From contig JALFXV010000105.1 in the NCBI GenBank assembly GCA_022786545.1, forward strand, positions 1-46,002: a DNA stretch of 46,002 nt. The letters are read 5' to 3'. How positions within the stretch are numbered: position 1 is the first letter of the stretch; each line of letters opens with the position of its first letter. The position numbers were made by a program, and so were the translations under genes. The DNA is from Selenomonadaceae bacterium (GTDB lineage Bacteria; Bacillota; Negativicutes; Selenomonadales; Selenomonadaceae). Shown piece after piece: positions 40,924 through 46,002 of the stretch. The notes under the pieces are model-generated. The model did not search any database, was not told where the DNA came from, and was given only the letters and a program-made list of their open reading frames with translations.

Positions 40924-42936
40924 TCACCGCCCTTCCAGCAGCCGTTCATCCAGCACCGGCCCGTACTTGGGCCGCCACCAGGACACGCTGCGCACATTGT
41001 CGATATACTGCTGCAGAGCCGCCTGGTCAAAGCCCCGTCCCTGGCTGCCCTCAATCTGCACAGGCTCCAGGGGCCACCTGTCCGCCTCGCCTATAAAGTC
41101 CCTGGTAATCCAGAAGCCGTAGTTGACCCCCTGGCGGTTGTCCCTGGACAGGCTGGCACCCACGGCATAATACTCGAAGCCCTCAGGGGCAATCAGCTCA
41201 ATCAGCGTAGGGCCAATATCAATCTGGCTGCCGGCGCTGTCAGGCAGCAGGGTTCCCTTGCGGACCCCCCTGCCCGTCACAATGAAGGGCACTGCATACC
41301 TTTCATACATGGACGGGGTCTTGTCGATATTGTACCTGTCCGCATGGTCCCCCACAATCATAATCAGGCACCCAGGATACCGCTCCTTCAGGTCTGCCAC
41401 CAGCTTTGCCATTTCCCGGTCAGCATACCAGTAATGGCCCAGCTCCCGCAGGAGCCACTCATCCCCCTGGGCCTCCTTTGGCAGGGCGCGGCACACCGCT
41501 TCCTCATCAAAGCCCTTGCCTGCCACATCCACGCTGTAAGGCGAATGATTGGAAGCATTCATTATCACGTTAAAGCTGGCGGTATCAGGGGACACACCTT
41601 TCAGCACCTGCTCATACAGGTACTCATCATCACAGCCCCAGACGCTGCCCTCTGCCGACTCGGGCATATCGCCCCTGCCATAAAAATGCCGGAAGCCCTG
41701 AGCCCTGGTAAAGGCGCCGATGCGCTCCCAGGTGGCAGGCCCTGCATACCAGAAGGCCGTCTCATAGCCCAGCCGCTCCATCTGGGGAGCCAGCGCCGTC
41801 ACATAGGGCGCTGCAAAGGACTCAGGCATGGTTGTCAGGTAGAGGTTGGCATCCGCCAGCCCCGTCACCACTCCCGTCAGCGCCGAGATGGTACTGGCGC
41901 CATTAGGCAGCATGGCCGGGCAATAATCCGTATCAGGCTCCGCAATCAGCTGCTTCATGCCGTCTGCAATATGCAAATCCCCATACTTGTCCAGAAGGGG
42001 CCAGTTGGCATAGCTCTCGGACACAAGCAAGAAAATCTGCTTTGGCCGCTCAAGCATGGCACCGCCAGCACTGCGCCGGAGGTAATCATCCAGGTTGTCG
42101 CTGTCAGGCGCCAGCCCTGCCCTGGCCGCCGCCAGCTGCCTGATCTGCTCCGCCGTAAAATTTAATCCGTTGCACGCCAAAAGGCGGTTATTCATCCGAT
42201 AGCCGCGATAAATAGCCTGATAATCATCCAGGATGGCCTCATTCATAAAGGCATCCCTGGTAACGCCTACATTCTCCCATTCCAGGGCCGTCTCCCAGCC
42301 CCAGCTGCCGCCGAAGACCACCAGCCGCCCCAGCACGTAGAGCACCGCCGCCAGGATAATACCCCTGCACCAGCCCCTATGGCCACAGCCGGGCAAAAAG
42401 CCGCCCCGGGAACCAGCAAATGCTGGAACGCCTTCCCTGCCTTCACGGAAGCTGCCCAGCAGCAGATACATAAGCCGCCACAGGCCGTAGCCCAGAAGCA
42501 AGGCCCCTGCCAGCCTCAGGGGCAGGTTGAACTCCTGCACCAGAGAAACCAGCAGGGCGTACATATCATCGTTTCCGGCATTGAACAAAAGCTGATGGAA
42601 GCGGCTGTGAAACTGCCGGTAGTAGGGAAAGCTTGCCACAAAGAGAATGGAAGTAGCCGACAAGAGCAGCCAGTTGAGAAACCTTTCCACCCTCTGCCCC
42701 GGCCCCCGGCAAAAGGCCGTCACCAGGCCGGCAGGCACCATAGCCAGCAGCGCCAGCACCCCGGCAGTCTGTATGCTGAGCCTGGTGCCCAGCCACAGGG
42801 CAGTCCCCAGCTCAGCCATGCCTGAGCCTGCCGCCCAGTATTCCTGCAGCCACAGGCAGAACACCAGCCTGCCGATAGCAAGGACTGCCAGGTAAAAGCA
42901 AAATACCCGCAGCCCCCTGCCTATATACCTGCTCAT
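40924..42936 (-). CDS. LtaS/MdoB-like membrane sulfatase-fold phosphoglycerol transferase
   Basis: Five hydrophobic segments fill the N-terminal 200 residues, then a large extracytoplasmic alkaline-phosphatase/sulfatase domain. It has QIFLLVSESYANWP (metal Glu), the nucleophile region near residue 348 (LPNGASTISALTG) and VGDHADRYN near residue 528. LtaS and OpgB/MdoB members move phosphoglycerol from phosphatidylglycerol to an envelope acceptor. Diderm Negativicutes are not known for lipoteichoic acid, so the acceptor here is unclear. The ATG lies in an ATGA overlap with the DeoR-type regulator, which may control it. Confidence 0.88.
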   Translation of the reverse strand: MSRYIGRGLRVFCFYLAVLAIGRLVFCLWLQEYWAAGSGMAELGTALWLGTRLSIQTAGVLALLAMVPAGLVTAFCRGPGQRVERFLNWLLLSATSILFVASFPYYRQFHSRFHQLLFNAGNDDMYALLVSLVQEFNLPLRLAGALLLGYGLWRLMYLLLGSFREGREGVPAFAGSRGGFLPGCGHRGWCRGIILAAVLYVLGRLVVFGGSWGWETALEWENVGVTRDAFMNEAILDDYQAIYRGYRMNNRLLACNGLNFTAEQIRQLAAARAGLAPDSDNLDDYLRRSAGGAMLERPKQIFLLVSESYANWPLLDKYGDLHIADGMKQLIAEPDTDYCPAMLPNGASTISALTGVVTGLADANLYLTTMPESFAAPYVTALAPQMERLGYETAFWYAGPATWERIGAFTRAQGFRHFYGRGDMPESAEGSVWGCDDEYLYEQVLKGVSPDTASFNVIMNASNHSPYSVDVAGKGFDEEAVCRALPKEAQGDEWLLRELGHYWYADREMAKLVADLKERYPGCLIMIVGDHADRYNIDKTPSMYERYAVPFIVTGRGVRKGTLLPDSAGSQIDIGPTLIELIAPEGFEYYAVGASLSRDNRQGVNYGFWITRDFIGEADRWPLEPVQIEGSQGRGFDQAALQQYIDNVRSVSWWRPKYGPVLDERLLEGR

Positions 42937-43700
42937 GGCACAATAAGCTCTACGCCATAACGCGCCAGAGCCTCACAGACCTTCTCAGATGGCATAGAAT
43001 CCGTGATGAGCCCGGACAGGGTATCCAGTGTCACATAATTGTAGTTGCCGTCCGTGCTGAGCTTCCTCGCCTCTGCCACCACATAGGCACGCTTGCTGAC
43101 GCGGATAATCTGCGCCTTGTTAATGCCGTCCTCAATATCATAGGTGGACACGCTGTTTTCCATAGCATCTACGCCGATAGCCCCCACAAAAGCGATATCA
43201 GGCTTCAGCCGGGAGATAAAGTCCATAGTCATGCCGCCCCAGAAGCCGTCACGGCTCTTGTTTATCTTGCCCCCGGCAAAAACCACGCGGATTTTCGGAT
43301 GGTTGGCAAGAATGAGCAGGATATCAATCATATTGGTCACAATAGTCAGCTCACGCTGGTCCTTGGCCAAAAGCTCCGCAATCGCCAGGTTGCTGGTAGA
43401 AATATCCAAAAAGACCATATCCCTGTCGTGAATCAGCTTCACCGCAGCATGGGCAATACGCCTCTTGGCGTCCACATCGGTGGTCTTCCGCTTGCTGATT
43501 TCAATCACATGATTATTCTCACGCAGCACCACGGCACCGCCATAGGTGCGCTTCAGGCGCCCCTGCTTCTCCAGGGACCCCAGGTCCTTGCGGATGCAGT
43601 CCTCCGTCACGCCGAACTTCTCGCTGAGTTCCTTGACGCGAACCTTGCCCTCGGCATTCAGCATATTCATGATGCTTTCCTGACGCTCTTCCAAAAACAT
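42933..43700 (-). CDS. DeoR/GlpR-family transcriptional regulator
   Basis: The N-terminal winged helix (ERQESIMNMLNAEGKVRVKELSEKFGVTEDCIRKDL.SLE) has the DeoR signature. The C-terminal DeoRC sugar-phosphate-sensing domain carries FLDISTSNLAIAELL, TIVTNMIDILLILANH and GAIGVDA. It should repress its own operon and release DNA on binding a phosphorylated sugar or glycerol compound. Its coupling with a phosphoglycerol-transferase-like gene makes a glycerol- or sugar-phosphate signal plausible. Confidence 0.93.
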   Translation of the reverse strand: MFLEERQESIMNMLNAEGKVRVKELSEKFGVTEDCIRKDLGSLEKQGRLKRTYGGAVVLRENNHVIEISKRKTTDVDAKRRIAHAAVKLIHDRDMVFLDISTSNLAIAELLAKDQRELTIVTNMIDILLILANHPKIRVVFAGGKINKSRDGFWGGMTMDFISRLKPDIAFVGAIGVDAMENSVSTYDIEDGINKAQIIRVSKRAYVVAEARKLSTDGNYNYVTLDTLSGLITDSMPSEKVCEALARYGVELIVP

Positions 43701-43782
43701 GATATCACACTCCCAATTTCTCTTTACCTATATTCTCAGACTGTGCAAAAATGCACATCGTATTCCTCACCATTGCTCAATT

Positions 43783-43794
43783 TTGTTTCAACAA
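43783..43794. promoter_or_regulatory. Possible DeoR operator in the regulator leader
   Basis: TTGTTTCAACAA is a perfect palindrome with 5-bp arms in the long leader of the deoR-type gene. A second small hairpin, TGTGCA-AAAA-TGCACA, lies at 43742-43757. Confidence 0.35.
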
Positions 43795-43888
43795 TGCCCA
43801 ATAATTCCCATTTCATATTATTTTACACGGAATATTGCTTTTTATCAAGTAATATTTTTATCTATTGTTTAGTTGGGAATACTGTCCT

Positions 43889-43918
43889 ATTTTATTACAT
43901 TTTCCTTTATTTTGTCAA
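43889..43918 (-). promoter_or_regulatory. Promoter of the DeoR/LtaS-like/radical-SAM operon
   Basis: On the minus strand TTGACA (43918-43913) and TAAAAT (43894-43889) are 18 bp apart. The -35 overlaps the end of the ClC gene. The predicted leader is about 180 nt. Confidence 0.6.
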
Positions 43919-45249
43919 CTCTTATCGTGATTTTCTTTGCCCCGTTCTTGCTTTTTCAGCATCCTGCCCAAAAGCTCCCCGTATACAGGCTTGCCGCCGG
44001 TCAGGTCAGAAACCCCATAGGCGGACAGGGAAACAATCAAAAGCGCCAGCATGTGCTGGAAGGAGCCCGTCATCTCCATGATCAGCACGCTGCCCGTCAC
44101 CGGAGACTTGACCACCACGGCAAAATACGCCGCCATGCCGAAGACAATCATATCCGGCAGGTACATGGCAGGAAACAGCCCGGCACCTGCCAGCAGCTGG
44201 CCGAAAATGGCGCCGCCCAGGGCCCCCAGTACCAGCATGGGCAGAAAAATCCCCCCCGGCACCCCGGAGCCGAAGCACAGCATGGTAAACAAAAACTTCC
44301 CGACAAACAGCAGGCAGAGAAAGGCCAGGCTGTAATCCTCCACCGCCAGGGCATCCACCAGCCGGTTGCCGCCCCCCAGAATCTCCGGCAGCAGGAAGCC
44401 CAGAACCGCCGCAAGCAGCAGGGGCAGCAGGGTCTTATACATCCCCTTCAGCCCCAGCCTCTCATAAAAATCCTGTGCCAGCAGCAGCGATATGTTGAAC
44501 AGCCTGCCCAAAGCCCCCACAAAAACCCCCAGGCAGGCAGGCCAGCCCAGCATATCCAGGGGCATGGGCAGGAGATACCCCAGGGAAAATACGGGGCTGC
44601 TGCCGAAGAACAGCTCCGTTACCGCCGCAGCCGTCACTGCCGCCGTAATGGACGCCAGCAGCGCCGCTGGTGAAAAGGTACGCTGCAGCTCCTCCAGTCC
44701 GAAAATCACCCCGGCCAGAGGGGCGTTAAAAGCCGCCGCCAGGCCGGCACCGGCACCGGCCACCAGCAGGGTTCTCGCCTCCAGCCCCCTGTCAGAACTG
44801 CGGCTGAGGCGCCCTATGCCCTGCCCGGCACAGGCGCCAATCTGCACGCTGGGGCCTTCCCTCCCCAGGGACATGCCGGAGCCGATTGCCAGGACGCCAC
44901 CGGCAATCTTTGCCAGCAGCACCGAAAGCCAGTTCATGGACATCCTGCCCAGCAGGATGCCCTTCACCTGGGGGATGCCGCTGCCGGTGCACATAGGCTC
45001 CGCCGCCACGATTTTTGCCAGCACCCAGGCTATGATGACAAAAGATGCCGCATACAGCAGCGGCAGAAGCCAGCTGCCCCGGGCAGCCGCCAGCCCCACT
45101 GCCTCGTATACCGCCTGCCTGAAGCCCTCGGAAGCCGCCAGCAGATAGCGGAAAACACCCACGGACAAGCCTGCCCCCATGCCCACGCCAAGGCCCTCCA
45201 ATATCAATCTCAATCGAAAACGTCTTTTTACATTCCTGCTCATATCCAT
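43915..45249 (-). CDS. ClC-type chloride channel or H+/Cl- antiporter
   Basis: About ten hydrophobic helices with the three ClC selectivity signatures: GSGIPQVKG (residues 89-97), GREGPSVQ (129-136, gating Glu131) and GSGVPGGIFLP near residue 320. A Glu pair in FGLEELQR occupies the place of the proton Glu of E. coli ClC, so proton-coupled antiport is likely. Such antiporters support acid resistance or anion balance. No CBS domains follow. It is a single gene between rpsR and the DeoR operon. Confidence 0.94.
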   Translation of the reverse strand: MDMSRNVKRRFRLRLILEGLGVGMGAGLSVGVFRYLLAASEGFRQAVYEAVGLAAARGSWLLPLLYAASFVIIAWVLAKIVAAEPMCTGSGIPQVKGILLGRMSMNWLSVLLAKIAGGVLAIGSGMSLGREGPSVQIGACAGQGIGRLSRSSDRGLEARTLLVAGAGAGLAAAFNAPLAGVIFGLEELQRTFSPAALLASITAAVTAAAVTELFFGSSPVFSLGYLLPMPLDMLGWPACLGVFVGALGRLFNISLLLAQDFYERLGLKGMYKTLLPLLLAAVLGFLLPEILGGGNRLVDALAVEDYSLAFLCLLFVGKFLFTMLCFGSGVPGGIFLPMLVLGALGGAIFGQLLAGAGLFPAMYLPDMIVFGMAAYFAVVVKSPVTGSVLIMEMTGSFQHMLALLIVSLSAYGVSDLTGGKPVYGELLGRMLKKQERGKENHDKS

Positions 45250-45352
45250 CCGCCCCCGGCCACCACAGCCTATAATCTGTCATGGCCCAACAATTAATTC
45301 CTCAGCACAGCCCGCAACCACTTCCGGGCCATGCCAAATATCTGCAACGCAA

Positions 45353-45384
45353 AAAGGAGCCCCCTTGCGGAGGCCCCCCTCATA
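45353..45384 (-). terminator. Terminator of the rpsF-rpsR unit
   Basis: On the minus strand GCCTCC-GCAA-GGGGGC with extended G-U/G-C pairing below is followed by five T, immediately after the rpsR stop. Confidence 0.7.
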
Positions 45385-45388
45385 TCAC

Positions 45389-45622
45389 TTATTCAGCAGT
45401 GAAAGGCAAGAGTGCGATGTTGCGCGCACGCTTGATGGCAACAGTCACCTGGCGCTGATGCTTGGCACAGTTGCCGGAAATGCGGCGAGGCAAAATCTTG
45501 CCACGCTCAGTAATGTAACGACGCAGCTTAGCTACATCCTTGTAATCGATCTGCTCAACCTTATCTACGCAGAAACTGCAAACCTTTTTACGAGGTCTTC
45601 TGCTTCTATCACGCTTGATCAA
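45389..45622 (-). CDS. rpsR: 30S ribosomal protein S18
   Basis: The 77-residue protein matches S18: basic N-terminus with KKVCSFC, then [34 protein letters not shown] and [13 protein letters not shown]18 binds the 30S platform together with S6. The start codon is TTG, with AAGGAGGG 9 bases upstream. A 7-bp stem (45626-45632 with 45645-45651) can fold over that ribosome site. Confidence 0.97.
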   Translation of the reverse strand: MIKRDRSRRPRKKVCSFCVDKVEQIDYKDVAKLRRYITERGKILPRRISGNCAKHQRQVTVAIKRARNIALLPFTAE

Positions 45623-45625
45623 AGT

Positions 45626-45651
45626 ATATTCCCTCCTTCAATATGGAATAT
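45626..45651 (-). promoter_or_regulatory. Hairpin covering the rpsR ribosome-binding site
   Basis: On the minus strand ATATTCC (45651-45645) pairs with GGAATAT (45632-45626), placing GAAGGAGG in the loop and stem just before the TTG start. A second hairpin upstream pairs ATTCCGT with ACGGGAT around GAGCGGT. Either may tune rpsR translation. Confidence 0.4.
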
Positions 45652-45698
45652 CATCCCGTACCGCTCACGGAATGCCACCCTTCATGGACAGCCATGAA

Positions 45699-45983
45699 TT
45701 AGTCCTCTGCTTTAACAATCATGTGCTTCAGGAGCTCCTCGGTAATCTTCATTACACGATCAGCCTCAGCCACACATGCAGGCTCTGCTGTAACGTTCAG
45801 CAGTACATAGTAGCCCTCGGTGCAGTCCTTAATCTCATAAGCAAGACGCTTCTTGCCCCAGCGATCCTCGCTGTCAACTGTACCGCCATTGTCAGCAATC
45901 AACTTGGTGAACTTCTCAACTACAGCGTTGGTTGCTTCTTCCTCCATTGGTTTAACAATGAATATGACTTCGTACTTTCTCAC
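45699..45983 (-). CDS. rpsF: 30S ribosomal protein S6
   Basis: The 94-residue protein matches S6: RKYEVIFIVKPMEEEA, WGKKRLAYEIKDCTEGYYVL and DRVMKITEELLKHMIV. It pairs with S18 on the small subunit. The start is GTG 45983 with an excellent GGAGGTGAT site a few bases upstream. Only 76 bp separate it from rpsR; the ssb gene that usually sits between them in Firmicutes is not there. The operon start lies beyond the window. Confidence 0.97.
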   Translation of the reverse strand: MRKYEVIFIVKPMEEEATNAVVEKFTKLIADNGGTVDSEDRWGKKRLAYEIKDCTEGYYVLLNVTAEPACVAEADRVMKITEELLKHMIVKAED

Positions 45984-46002
45984 GAAATCACCTCCCTCTT
46001 TG

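Noticed and set aside
1..46002. CRISPR array, tRNA or rRNA genes
   Set aside because: No regularly spaced identical repeats, no tRNA-like T-arm context and no rRNA sequence was seen; the 14-bp units at 18923-19005 have no spacers.

Overview
The window looks like chromosome of an anaerobic, outer-membrane-bearing Firmicute (Negativicutes, probably Selenomonadaceae). This is inference from gene content: an LPS heptose/core locus, an LptD-like outer-membrane protein and a secretin sit beside Firmicute-type features such as very strong GGAGG ribosome sites, an LtaS-like sulfatase and an rpsF-rpsR pair. It also has an oxygen-sensitive class III ribonucleotide reductase and two radical-SAM enzymes. 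No species call is possible from sequence alone.

Layout. (1) 1-517: a palindromic repeat, an AT-rich hairpin and a promoter. (2) 517-3244: a PilP/GspC-like protein, a secretin and an orphan NarL-type response regulator. (3) 3376-10173: a tight tetrapyrrole operon (sirC-like, hemA, hemC, cobA-hemD, hemB, hemL) leading from glutamyl-tRNA to uroporphyrinogen III and precorrin-2/siroheme, consistent with B12 or siroheme supply. (4) 10475-13093: a secreted repeat protein and an LptD-like porin. (5) 13121-20609: ADP-heptose synthesis and three GT9 heptosyltransferases, with two separate heptose kinases. (6) 20595-27662: an AT-richer accessory stretch holding remnants of a COG3950-type ATPase locus wedged into the 3' end of gmhB, then O-antigen ligase, GT2, GT8, a DUF535 protein, a CgeB-like protein and a glycosyltransferase tail. 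(7) 27663-29135: a decayed IS4-type element that truncates a glycosyltransferase gene on one side and an rpn-like nuclease gene on the other.

(8) 30033-33305: an anaerobic ribonucleotide reductase operon in which the glycyl-radical tail of NrdD is on its own small ORF, preceded by a promoter with two NrdR boxes. (9) 33503-34549: an NlpC/P60 hydrolase embedded among DnaA boxes, five of them in 81 bp. (10) 34611-36071: an AraC regulator divergent from a 60-residue hydrophobic peptide gene, followed by a second copy of the palindromic repeat (36144-36329). (11) 36462-45983: threonine deaminase, asparaginase, a soluble PocR-type chemoreceptor, a DeoR/LtaS-like/radical-SAM operon, a ClC transporter, rpsR and rpsF.

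Genes left of about 27.6 kb read rightward. Nearly all to the right read leftward, so the two halves converge on the IS element. The most notable observations are the split class III reductase, the gmhB duplication flanking a broken possible defence locus, the DnaA-box cluster, and the long palindromic repeat family. No tRNA, rRNA or CRISPR array was seen.
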